Position numbers and translations under genes: made by a program
Assembly: GCA_963575745.1 (NCBI GenBank)
Contig: CAUYUJ010019889.1
Location: 27,501 to 91,500 of the forward strand
Direction of reading: 5' to 3'
Length of the DNA: 64,000 bases
Origin: Prorocentrum cordatum
Lineage: Eukaryota > Sar > Dinophyceae > Prorocentrales > Prorocentraceae
Shown: positions 54,801-63,069 of the stretch, piece after piece
Numbering within the stretch: position 1 is the stretch's first letter
Layout of the letters: every line of letters begins with the position of its first letter
The notes under the pieces: model-generated
What the model saw: only the letters and a program-made list of their open reading frames with translations
What the model was told of the DNA's origin: nothing
Databases searched by the model: none

Positions 54801-55805
54801 CGGGAGGCCCCACCAGGATGTTCACCCCGGAACCGTTCCAAGGTGAAAATCCATCTGGAATCCTCCCAACGCAAAACGGCTCTGTTGGGGATGGGGGGAG
54901 GGGGGGTGTACCCGAGCTCTCAAAATGACAATTTTCCAAATGAAATCTTTTACTGAGGGGCTTGTTTTTCGCGGCTGGGCCCCCCCGCGCAGCGCCGGGG
55001 GGTCCCAGATGGATTTTCACCCCGGAACCGCTCCAGGGTGAAAATCCATCTGGAACCACCCTCTCCCGACGCAAAACGGCTCTGTCGGGGATGGGGGGGG
55101 GCGCGAGCTCCCAAAATGGCCATTTTCCAAATGAACACTCTCATTGGGGAGTTTGTTTTTCGCGGCTGGGCCCCCCCCCGCGCAGCGCCGGGAGGTTCCG
55201 AGTGGATTTTCACCCCGGAACCGTTCCAATGTGAAAATCCATCTGGAACCCTCTCCCGACGCAAAAAGGCTCTGTCGGGGATGGGGGGGGGCTGTACCCG
55301 AGCACTCAAAATTGACATCTTCCAAATGAAATCTCTTCTTGGGGAGCTTGTTTTTCGCGGCTGGGTTCTGCCGCGCAGCGTCGGGAGGTCCCATGCGGAT
55401 TTTCACCCCGGAACCGTTCCAGGGTGAAAATCCATCTGGAACCCTCCCCCAACGCAAAACGGCTCTGTCGGGGACGGGGGGGGGGGTGCACCCGAGCTCT
55501 CACATGTATCCATTTTCCAAATGAAATCTCTTTTTGGGGAGCTTGTTTTTCGCGGCTGGGCTCTGTCGCGCAGCGTCGGGAGGTTGCAAATGGATTTTCA
55601 CCCCGGAACCGTTCCAAGGTGAAAATCCACCTGGGACCATCTCCCGACGCAAAACGGCTCTTTCGGGGATGGGGGGGCGGTGTACCCGAGCACTCAAAAT
55701 GGCCATTTTCCAAATGAAATCTCTTATTGGGGGGCTTGTTTTTCGCGGCTGGGCTCTGTCGCGAAGCGTCGGGGGGCCCACAAGGAGCTTCAACCCGGAA
55801 CCGAA
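51810..55805. repeat. ~190-bp satellite array, each unit with a long inverted repeat
   Basis: About 21 tandem units of 172-198 bases. A unit runs CCCGAGCTCCCAAAATGG, ATTTTCCAAATGAAATCTC, GGGGAGCTTGTTTTTCGCGG, GCGCAGCGTCGGGAGGTCCC, then CAGATGGATTTTCACCC, a short centre GGAACCGTTCC, GGGTGAAAATCCATCTG, CCCTCTCCCGACGCAAAACG and a G-run. Arms of about 30 bases around the centre are complementary and could extrude as a cruciform. Open frames across the array are repeat artefacts. Confidence 0.92.
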
Positions 55806-58691
55806 GTCGAGCTGTCGCGGAGAAAGAGGTGCCCTCCCTAAAATGGCGGCGGGCGCCGCCTCGTTCGGCGGCGGAGATCCGCGATTCCATGCCGCCACGC
55901 TGGTTCCGGGCAGGCTGCGCTGCCCGGCGGAAGGGGACGAGGAGGGGAGAAGCAAGCAGACGACGACGAACGCCCAGGCGGGAGGCCAGGGCCGGCGGGG
56001 CGGGCGGGCAGGCAGAAGACGGGCCAGGCGGAGACAGCAGGCAGGGAGCAGGAGGAAAGGAAAGGGAGGGAAGCAACGAGCAGAAGCGAAGGGAGGGGGA
56101 GGAGGGGGAGGAGGACAAGGAGGAGAGAAAGCAGCGGCCGCAAGCAGACAGGCCGGGCCAGGGGCCGGGAGAGAAGAGCCGCCCGCGACGAGGCTGCGGA
56201 CCCTACGGCGGCGACCTGGGCGGGGTGGCCGCCCGAACCCAGCGCGATGCGGCTTGGTGGGGATTGCCCTCTGCGGGATCCATCCACCGCCCCGCCGGGG
56301 AAAGGCCGGGCGGCGCGTGGGAGGGGTCGCCGGCGCGACGTTGGCGAAAGGGCGAGGGGGGCGCCCGCGCTGCCCAGCAAGGGCGGGGGGGGGTGGGCGG
56401 GGGGCGCTAGGCAGCGCAACGGGTCTGCAGGCCGCCGTGGCCGCGGCCAGGCGGGCCGCTGCCACCCCCGCCCCTCCAGACAGGGTCTGAAGGCGCCGCA
56501 ACACCGCCCGCGCGTTCTCCCCGTGCAGGGAGACGGAAAGTCGCTGGGCATGTTGGTCCGCAACCAGTGCGGCGTCTTCCCCCGTGGCGTCAGCCACCCG
56601 CTTGGCCAGGACCCCGAAGGCCCGGCGTGCCTCGCGGCCCCACCCGCCGCCGTGGGCCTCCACCACCATGGGGGGGAAAGTGAAGCCCTGTGCCGCGCAG
56701 AGCCGCGCGGCGTCCTGGTGCTGCCTTTTGAACTCCTCGTACCGCTCCGTCGCTGCGCTTGACGAAGCGGCCGACGCGGCGAGGAGATCGGCGCGCAACC
56801 CTGACGCGGCGGCAAAGTCCCAGGCGGCCGCCGTGCCGCTGCGCCACCGCGGCAGGTAGAAGTCGGCAGGGCGGCGGCCGTTGTCGTCCACCTGGGGCCC
56901 GCCCTGCTCGCCCCCGGGGGTGGCCTCCCCGGCGGGGCGCGCGGGTAGCAGCCCCGGGCGCTCCAACTCCGCCCCGGCGTGGCCGGCGGCCAGGGCGTCG
57001 AAGAAGGCCTGGTCGCGCAGGGCGCTGTGGCGTTTGGTCCGGTCGCCGCGGCAGGCGCAGACCAGGGCGTGGTCGCAGAAAACGCCCATCACCTCGCCAC
57101 AGGCTGGGCAGAAGCACTCCTCCTGCAGGGGCTGGACTCGCAGCCGCCTCTGCAGGCCGACCTGCACGAGGCCGCGCGGGAAGGCGGTGTCGGTGGCCTC
57201 GCAGGGCGGCGCCTGGAGCCACGCGGCCGCGCCTGGGGCTTGCACCAGAGAAAGGTGCGCCTTGCCGGCCAGGGTGGAGCCCGCCAGAAGTCCGTCGAGC
57301 GAGGCGCTGTCCACCGCGTCGGAGAGGGCCTTCTGGTTGCCGTGCTGCGCGTGGTCGAACACCACCCGGTCGGCGTCCCGCACGACTGCGTTGTGGGCCT
57401 GCACCGCAGCCGCCAGGCTACCTCCGTCGCGGTCGGGGTTGTTGGAGTAGCCGGGGTAGAGCTGCCGACAGAGGTCGGTGCTCTTCGCTCTGGAAGCGAC
57501 GTAGGCGGCGGCGGCGTGCTTCGCGGCAGAGCGCAGGCCAAGTCCCCCCTTCCTGAGCTTAAGCTGAGCCTGCTGCCAAGAAGCGTCGGAGGGCGAGCAG
57601 CCGCTCAGTTGCTCAAGGCAGGCCCGGACAGCGTCACCCACGGCCAGCAGGGAGGCGGCGTGCGCGGTGGGCGGCACCACGCGCGCGGAGTAGCCCAGCT
57701 TGCAGAAGGAGGCGCACTGGCGCAGAAGGTGCAGCGCGACCTGCGCGTTTTCGAGCTCCCCCCGAGCTTCCAGCAAGTCGGTGGCGCTCGCGACCCGCTG
57801 CTTGGTGTGCTCCGCGCAGAAGTCCGCGTCTCCCACTGGCGCGCCGAGCAGCTCGAAGCTGCGATCGGTGCGGAGGCGGAAGCCCGGCGGGAAGCCGTCC
57901 AGAGACACGTCGGAGGCGTCTCCGCCAGTGGGGACCTCCTCACATTTGCCCGGGCTGGTGCTCAGCTGGAGGCCCACCGCGGCAAGGCTGGCCACGAGCA
58001 AGTGGAGGAGGCGCGCGACGGCCGGCGCGTCGCCCGCGAGGCAGCCGTCGTCCAAGTAGAAGAAACTCAGGTCGACGGCGCCGTCGGCGCCGTGGCGCGG
58101 CGCGCGAAGGGCGGCCTCGGCGGCACGCTGTAGTGCTAGGGAGAACAGTGGGGGCCCCAGGGGGTCGCCCTGCTGCACCCCGCACTCGGAGCGGACTGTC
58201 TGTTTGCCCAGGAAGAGAGTTGACGGGCGGGAGTCGGAGCGGACTGTCTGTTTGCCCAGGAAGAGAGTTGACGGGCGGGAGTAGCACCAGTCGGCCCAGG
58301 GTGCCAGCCCGGGAAACTCTTCGTGGACCGCGCGGAGCAGAGCCTGCCTGTCCAGGGTGTTGAAGGCGTTGGACAAGTCCAGCTTCACAATCACCTTTCC
58401 CCGGTCCCCGAGGTGGCGGGTCCACCACTGGCGCGCGACGTGCACCGCCGCCTCGGTGCCGCCAGGGACCGCGACGCCGATCTGGAGGGGACCCAGTCGG
58501 TCGCGCGCGGCGTCGGCAACCTCGTGGCAGAGGCACTTGCCGACGAGGCGCCGGAGCACCTCCCCGACGGCAACAGGGCGCAGGCCTCCGTCCTTCTTCG
58601 GCAGGGCCACGAGAGAGGCGCCCGCGAAGTACTCGGACACGGTCGGCGGGGCCTGCCCCCTGGCGCAGAGGTGAAAAGGGTGAAAATCCAT
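55500..58691 (-). CDS. Reverse transcriptase with restriction-like endonuclease
   Basis: A 1063-codon open frame, of which residues ~18-750 are retrotransposon-derived. RT motif A is KLDLSNAFN (Asp105), motif B GVQQGDPLGPPLF (171-183) and motif C YLDDG (Asp214, Asp215). A Cys/His knuckle lies near 524-545 (CPACGEVMGVFCDHALVC). A restriction-like endonuclease follows (RPADFYLP near 606, AWDFAA, then ERYEEFK and GGGWGREAR near 682). This layout fits non-LTR elements that nick and reverse-transcribe at the target. A 16-residue exact duplication (138-153 and 154-169) sits just before motif B. The ATG and first residues (MDFHP) come from the satellite unit, and the tail past ~750 is 3' sequence and satellite. 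Confidence 0.85.
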   Translation of the reverse strand: MDFHPFHLCARGQAPPTVSEYFAGASLVALPKKDGGLRPVAVGEVLRRLVGKCLCHEVADAARDRLGPLQIGVAVPGGTEAAVHVARQWWTRHLGDRGKVIVKLDLSNAFNTLDRQALLRAVHEEFPGLAPWADWCYSRPSTLFLGKQTVRSDSRPSTLFLGKQTVRSECGVQQGDPLGPPLFSLALQRAAEAALRAPRHGADGAVDLSFFYLDDGCLAGDAPAVARLLHLLVASLAAVGLQLSTSPGKCEEVPTGGDASDVSLDGFPPGFRLRTDRSFELLGAPVGDADFCAEHTKQRVASATDLLEARGELENAQVALHLLRQCASFCKLGYSARVVPPTAHAASLLAVGDAVRACLEQLSGCSPSDASWQQAQLKLRKGGLGLRSAAKHAAAAYVASRAKSTDLCRQLYPGYSNNPDRDGGSLAAAVQAHNAVVRDADRVVFDHAQHGNQKALSDAVDSASLDGLLAGSTLAGKAHLSLVQAPGAAAWLQAPPCEATDTAFPRGLVQVGLQRRLRVQPLQEECFCPACGEVMGVFCDHALVCACRGDRTKRHSALRDQAFFDALAAGHAGAELERPGLLPARPAGEATPGGEQGGPQVDDNGRRPADFYLPRWRSGTAAAWDFAAASGLRADLLAASAASSSAATERYEEFKRQHQDAARLCAAQGFTFPPMVVEAHGGGWGREARRAFGVLAKRVADATGEDAALVADQHAQRLSVSLHGENARAVLRRLQTLSGGAGVAAARLAAATAACRPVALPSAPRPPPPALAGQRGRPPRPFANVAPATPPTRRPAFPRRGGGWIPQRAIPTKPHRAGFGRPPRPGRRRRVRSLVAGGSSLPAPGPACLLAAAAFSPPCPPPPPPPPFASARCFPPFPFLLLPACCLRLARLLPARPPRRPWPPAWAFVVVCLLLPSSSPSAGQRSLPGTSVAAWNRGSPPPNEAAPAAILGRAPLSPRQLDFGSGLKLLVGPPTLRDRAQPRKTSPPIRDFIWKMAILSARVHRPPIPERAVLRREMVPGGFSPWNGSGVKIHLQPPDAARQSPAAKNKLPKKRFHLENGYM
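55806..58671 (-). mobile_element. 5'-truncated non-LTR retrotransposon inserted in the satellite
   Basis: On the left the satellite stops inside its palindrome centre (..CCCGGAACCG at ~55805), and on the right it resumes at GGGTGAAAATCC (58677). The intervening ~2.87 kb carries reverse transcriptase, a Cys/His knuckle and a restriction-like endonuclease on the minus strand. The RT begins without its usual N-terminal part, so it is 5'-truncated. No clear target-site duplication was found; about five bases of the centre (TTCCA) appear lost. Confidence 0.8.
58186..58281. repeat. 48-bp exact tandem duplication within the RT gene
   Basis: The block starting TCGGAGCGGACTGTCTG at 58186 repeats at 58234. 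The length is 16 codons, so the frame is kept. Confidence 0.95.
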
Positions 58692-58900
58692 CTAGAACCC
58701 TCTCCCGACGCAAAACGGCTCTGTCGGGGGCGGGGGGGGGCGCACCCGAGCTCCCACATGTATCCATTTTCCACATGAAATCTTTGATTGGAGAGTTTGT
58801 TTTTCGCGGCTGGGCTCTGCCGCGCAGCGTCGGGAGGTCCCAGATGGATTTTCACCCCGGCAGGGTGAAAATCCATCTGGAACCCTCTCCCGACGCAAAA
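58672..58900. repeat. Satellite array, right part
   Basis: The satellite resumes with GGGTGAAAATCCATCT and one nearly full unit. The second unit has lost the GGAACCGTTCC centre (CACCCCGGCAGGGTGAAAA near 58850). The array runs into the scaffold gap, so its true extent is unknown. Confidence 0.9.
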
Positions 58901-59000
58901 NNNNNNNNNNNNNNNNNNNNNNNNNNNNNNNNNNNNNNNNNNNNNNNNNNNNNNNNNNNNNNNNNNNNNNNNNNNNNNNNNNNNNNNNNNNNNNNNNNNN
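58901..59000. other. Assembly gap (100 N)
   Basis: Exactly 100 N characters, immediately after the satellite. The repeat is the likely cause of the assembly break. Confidence 0.98.
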
Positions 59001-59019
59001 CTCAGCTTTTCGCAGGTCA

Positions 59020-59290
59020 TCAGTTTGTCTTAGCTTTTCTTTGGTTTCCCTTCGCGCCCCCTCTGGGGATTATTGATATGGGACGGTGCTAAGATAACGC
59101 TGTCGGTGCGGGGCGGGGGGGATACCCTGGGATGGACTCCCCCCTAAGGAAGGCCGACGAAAGCCTATTTCTCTAAGGGGGGTGTAAAAGGAATCGCAAA
59201 GGAAAAGGAGGAGGGGAGGAGGAGGAGGAGGAGGGGGAGGAGGAAGAGGAGGAGGAGGAGGAGGAGGCTTTTAGCTTTGTTTACTTCTCA
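59020..59290. repeat. Conserved ~200-bp block, copy 1 (with GGA tail)
   Basis: Contains TTATTGATATGG, GGTGCTAAGATAACGC.GTCGG, GGGGGATACCCTGGG, ACTCCCCCCTA and AAAAGGAATCG in order, then a GGA microsatellite. A second copy lies at 61020-61290. No open frame is shared between copies. Confidence 0.85.
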
Positions 59291-59469
59291 GGAGGACGTC
59301 TCCGGTCCCTTCTCGGGCCTCCTCAGGTTGCCCTGTGTGCCCTTTTTCCTTGGTTTTTGCCTTAGCTTATCCTTTCACTACGAGGAGGAGGAAGGAGGGA
59401 GAGGAGGGAGGAGGAGTACAAGGAAGGAGGAAGGAAAAGGCTGAGAAACATTAAAAAGCACAGGAAAAG

Positions 59470-60265
59470 CTGAGAAATGTGCCTGAGTTTGTGGGTCCAG
59501 GGACTTGAGCATGCCTGGTTTTGTTGGTCAGAGTCCCAGAGCGTTCCTCCGCCGTCGAGATGCAAAAACACCCTCCGCTTGGTGCACCCTCATACTTTCC
59601 CTCACCCCATAACTCATCCTTCTCCTGGCTCGTGGCCTATCTCGGCTCCCTCATGGGGTGGCGTGGCCCCCCCACCTCACCCCCCTCCATACACGACGAG
59701 GTGAGGAGGAGGCAAACTGAGAACAATAAGAAACACAAGAAAAGCGAGTTGTGCTTGAGGGTTGTGGGTCAGGACTTTGAGCATGCCTGGGTTGTGTCAG
59801 AGTCCAGAGCAGTCATCCGCCGGTCGATGCTGCAAAACACCCTCCGCTGGTGCACCCTCATCCTTCTCCTTACCCCATACCTCATCCTTCTCCTGGCTCC
59901 GTGGCCTATCTCGCTCCTCTCATGGGGTGGCCCCCCACCTCACCCCCCTCCATACGACGAACGAGGAGGAGGAGGAGGAAAAGCTGAGAAACATTAAGGA
60001 AGCACAAGAAAAGCTCAGTTGTGCCTGAGTTGTGGGTCAGGGACTTGAGCATTGCCTGGGTTGTGTGTCAGAGACCAGAGCAGTCCTCCGCCGGTCGATG
60101 CTGCAAAACACCCTCCGCTGGTGCACCCTCATCCTTCTCCTCACCCCATACCTCATCCTTCTCCTGGCTCCGTGGCCTATCTCGCTCCTCTCATGGGGTG
60201 GCCCCCCACCTCACCCCCCTCCATACGACGAGCGAGGAGGAGGAGGAGGAGGAGGAGGAAAAGCT
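59470..60265. repeat. ~273-bp tandem repeat, three copies
   Basis: Units start near 59478, 59752 and 60025 with GTG(C)CTGAG..TTGTGGGTC. They contain GTCGATGCTGCAAAACACCC, CTCATCCTTCTCC, CTCATGGGGTGG and CCATACGACGA, and end in a GGA tract. The unit begins with the same words as the 31-bp repeats further right. Confidence 0.88.
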
Positions 60266-60267
60266 GA

Positions 60268-60326
<59 letters not shown>

Positions 60327-60663
60327 CGTAAAAAAACAAAAGGCGACAAGCACGACCTAAACAGTCGTGTGCGTACGGTGATCCGCTTCCCCTCATGGGG
60401 GCCATAGCCGCTCCCACCGATGAGCCAGGGCCGGCCGAGTAAACGTCACCACATTCAGGGGGGAGGAAGAGGAAGAGGAAGAGGAGGAGGAGGAGGAGAA
60501 GAGGCGAGAGAATCCTGTCAAAGTGATAGTAGTAGTAGTAGTAGTAATAATAATAGTAGTAGTACTAGTAGTGTTATTTTTATTATTATTAGTAGTAGTA
60601 GTAGTAGTAGTAGTAGTCGTAGTAGTAGTAGTAGTAGTAATAGTAGTGATAGTAGTAGTAGTC

Positions 60664-60732
<69 letters not shown>

Positions 60733-60786
60733 TTATTATTATTATTATTATTGTTATTATTATTAGTCGTAGTAGTAGCAGTAGTC

Positions 60787-60817
<31 letters not shown>

Positions 60818-60870
60818 AAGTAGTAGTAGTAGTAGTAATCGTAGTCGTAGTAGAAGTAGTAGTTTATGTT
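60266..60870. repeat. TAG/AGT trinucleotide repeats
   Basis: (TAG)n at 60266-60325 and a longer AGT/ATT tract at 60526-60870, with mixed sequence between. Poly-Ser and poly-Val frames across it are artefacts. Confidence 0.92.
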
Positions 60871-61019
60871 AGCTGTTCCTTACTTTTTCTGTGGTTTTGC
60901 TTCGTTTCTGTGAGTTTTTCTTCAGTGTCTGTTAGCTTCTCATTAGTTTGTGTCAGCTTTTCTTTAGTTTATGTTAGCTCCTGGTTGCATTCCTGTAGTT
61001 TTCTGTGCGTTTCTTTGGT
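60871..61019. repeat. Degenerate TTTTCTTTAG / TGTTAGCT word repeat
   Basis: Irregular T-rich words (GTTAGCT, TTTTCTTTAGTTT, TTTCTGTG). The minus strand reads as AGAAAAGCTAA words, as at 62480-62700. Confidence 0.6.
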
Positions 61020-61290
61020 GTCCTTACTTTGTCTTAGTTTTTCTTTGGCCACCTTTCGCTTCCCATCTGGGCATTATTGATATGGTAGGGTGCTAAGATA
61101 ACGCGGTCGGTGCGGAGAGGGGGGATACCCTGGGCTGTACTCCCCCCTAGGAAGGCCCAGGACAGTTGGTTTCTGTAAAGGGGACGCAAAAGGAATCGAA
61201 TAGGAAAAAGAGGAGGGGAGGAATAGGAAAAGGATGGGGGAGGAGGAGACGGGGGGAGGAGGAGGAGGAGGAGGAGGAGGCGGATGTTAG
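61020..61290. repeat. Conserved ~200-bp block, copy 2
   Basis: Same landmarks in the same order as 59020-59290, about 2.0 kb downstream, again followed by GGA triplets. Identity is high in the core and lower in the T-rich lead-in. Confidence 0.85.
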
Positions 61291-61629
61291 CTGTGTCTTC
61301 GTTTTCTCAGCTATTCCTTGGTTCTCTTCCGTTGTCTTCGCTTTTGTGTGATTTGTTGTAGCTTCCTCTACCTTTTCTTTGGTTTTATATTGCTCTTTCA
61401 TTTCTTTTCTTTCTTTATTTTATTTGGTTTTGGTTCGTTCTGTATTCGCACTCTTACTCTTAGTGTTTTTCGTGTTCGTTCTTCTTCGTGCTCGTGTTCT
61501 TATTCGCGTTCGCGTTCGTATTGTTATTGTTATGAGAGGAGGAGTAGGAGGAGGAGGACGGGGAGGAGGAGCAGGAGCAGGAGGAGGAGGAGGAGGAGGA
61601 GGAGCTAGGAAGCAGTAGGAAAACACAGG
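61291..61629. other. No gene recognised
   Basis: T-rich word repeats, a TTCG/TATTC-rich stretch (61430-61530) and a GGA tract (61540-61610). Nothing coding is supported. Confidence 0.6.
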
Positions 61630-61827
61630 AAAGTCAGAGTTGTGCCTGAGTTGTGGGCCAGGGAATTGAGAAGTGCCTGGGTCGTGGGTTAGACACTGGG
61701 TTGTGCCTGGGTTGTGCCTGGGTTGGATTAGAGACTCGAGCAGTGCCTGGGTTGTGGAACAAAGACTGGAGCAGTGCCTGGGTTGTGGGTGAAAGACTGG
61801 AGAAGCCCCTCCGTCTCTTCACCAGCT
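61630..61827. repeat. 31-bp tandem repeat, copy 1
   Basis: Degenerate GTTGTGGGTCAGAGACTGGAG / CAGTGCCTGG units. They end in CCCCTCCGTCTCTTCACCAGC just before spliced-leader-like sequence, the same arrangement as at 62720-63026. Confidence 0.85.
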
Positions 61828-61883
61828 TCCGTAGCCGTCGTGGCTCAGTAGGCCTAAGGTAGATCAAGTCTGTTGGGCTCAAG
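61828..61883 (+). promoter_or_regulatory. Spliced-leader-like sequences (relict), copy 1
   Basis: TCCGTAGCCGTCGTGGCTCA (61828-61847) matches the conserved dinoflagellate spliced leader (CCGTAGCC..TTTTGGCTCAAG) except for three or four bases. Two further partial matches follow: GGCCTAAGGTAGATCAAG (61851-61868) and TTGGGCTCAAG (61873-61883). A Met codon follows at 61901. Stacked leader remnants are known from genes that returned to the genome from trans-spliced mRNA. Only the resemblance is seen here. Confidence 0.7.
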
Positions 61884-61900
61884 CTTGTCAGCCAGAGCTC

Positions 61901-62251
61901 ATGGAAGGCCTCCTCAGCTGCTTTGTGCTCTGGTCAGCCTTTTGCGCCTTCCTCGGTTTCGTCGCGGGGTCGCGCTGCTGCAGGCGGGCCAGCGTCGCGT
62001 CGTCAGGCGCTCTCTCGGAGGTCGCGGCTGAGAAGGAGGCGGTCAGCGTTTCGAAGGAGGCGGTCAGCGATGCTCTTCAGCCAGTACTCAGAAACAAGCA
62101 GGGCCGTCACGTCCAGGCAGTGTACCGCGCGATTTCAGAGCAGACGATGGTTCACGCATCGCCTGGTTGCCAAAGGCTTCAGGGAGCGGTGAAGCTCGTG
62201 GTCAGGCGAGAGGTGTGCTCTGTGTGCTTCCCCGACAAGCGCCGGCTTTGA
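61901..62251 (+). CDS. Small secreted or membrane-anchored protein, unknown function
   Basis: 116 codons from the Met at 61901 to TGA 62249-62251. The first ~24 residues (MEGLLSCFVLWSAFCAFLGF) are hydrophobic, like a signal peptide or membrane anchor. An Ala/Ser/Glu/Val-rich helical stretch follows, and then HASPGCQRLQGAV with a CSVC pair near the end. I do not recognise a family. A 69-bp direct repeat (62201 and 62270) places the TGA inside the first copy, where the second has GGA. Without the TGA the frame would continue to 62488. It is directly downstream of spliced-leader-like sequence, which supports a retroposed or expressed origin. Confidence 0.55.
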   Translation: MEGLLSCFVLWSAFCAFLGFVAGSRCCRRASVASSGALSEVAAEKEAVSVSKEAVSDALQPVLRNKQGRHVQAVYRAISEQTMVHASPGCQRLQGAVKLVVRREVCSVCFPDKRRL

Positions 62252-62331
62252 GGCGCCCGTCTGTCCAGGGTCAGGCGGGAGGTGTGCTCAGTGTGCTTCC
62301 TCGACAGGCGCCGGCTTGGAGGCGCCCGTCA
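62201..62331. repeat. 69-bp direct repeat at the 3' end of the small gene
   Basis: GTCAGGCG.GAGGTGTGCTC.GTGTGCTTCC.CGAC begins at 62201 and again at 62270. The period is 23 codons and the copies are about 90 percent identical by eye. Confidence 0.85.
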
Positions 62332-62719
62332 GTTTTCAGATGTTGCATATGTTCCGTCGAGTTGCGCAGCGACAAATGAACCCAATCCACGGGGCCCTTT
62401 CCCTGTCCCCCCCTCCTCTTCGCCGCTCAGGTCCTCCTGGCCGCTCAGGCCCCCCTTGCCGCTCAGGCCCCTGGTAAGCCCCTGCTGAGAAAAACTCAGA
62501 AAACCAATGAAAACTGAGAGAGCCAAGGAAATCACGGAAACGCAAAAGAAAACCTGAGGAAAGCAACAGAAAAGCGAAGACAAGCTCAGAAAACCAGGGG
62601 AGAGCTGAGAAAACTTTAGGACAGGCAAGGAAAGGCGAAGAATAGCTCAGGAAACGAAGGAAAAGCTAAGGAAAGCTCAGGACGAGCTGAGACACACGAA
62701 GGAGACACAGGAAAGCTGA
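62332..62719. other. No gene recognised; GGAAAGCTCAG word repeat
   Basis: 62480-62719 is a degenerate repeat of AGAAAACTCAG, GGAAAGCTGAG and related 10-12-base words. 62340-62480 is pyrimidine-rich. The reverse strand words match the T-rich lead-ins at 59000 and 60900. Confidence 0.6.
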
Positions 62720-63026
62720 GGTGTGCCTGAGTTGCGGGTCAGGGACTTGAGCAGTGCCTGGGTTGTGTGTCAGAGACTGCAGCAGTGCCTGGGTTGTGGG
62801 TCAGAGACTGGAGCAGTGCCTGGGTCGTGGGTCCGACACTTGCGCAGTGCCTGGGTTGTGGGTCAGAGACTGGAGCAGTGCCTGGGTTGTTGGACAGAGA
62901 CTGGAGCAGTGCCTGGGTTGTGGGTCAAGGACTTGAGCAGTGCCTGGGTTGTGGGTCAGAGAAAGGAGCAGTGCCTGGGTTGTGTGGGTCAGACACTGGA
63001 CCAGCCCCTCCGTGTATTCCCCCGCC
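62720..63026. repeat. 31-bp tandem repeat, copy 2
   Basis: About nine units of GGTTGTGGGTCAGAGACTGGAG plus CAGTGCCTG at 31-base spacing (62761, 62792, 62823). They end in CAGCCCCTCCGTGTATTCCC before the spliced-leader-like sequence. The period is not a multiple of three, so translated frames cycle through each other. Confidence 0.92.
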
Positions 63027-63067
63027 TCCGTAGCCATCGTGGCTCAGTAAGCCTAAGGTGGCTCAAG
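63027..63067 (+). promoter_or_regulatory. Spliced-leader-like sequences (relict), copy 2
   Basis: TCCGTAGCCATCGTGGCTCA (63027-63046) differs from the dinoflagellate spliced leader by two bases in the central T-run and lacks the final A. It is followed by AAGCCTAAGGTGGCTCAAG (63049-63067), whose last nine bases TGGCTCAAG are identical to the leader's end. The Met codon of the next gene is at 63070, two bases later. Confidence 0.75.
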
Positions 63068-63069
63068 GG

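Noticed and set aside
51888-55717. Dozens of 60-200-codon frames across the satellite
   Set aside because: They follow the satellite period and shift with unit length; none shows conservation as protein.
59521-60331. Plus-strand frames over the ~273-bp units
   Set aside because: They repeat with the unit and run into poly-Ser or poly-Val microsatellites.
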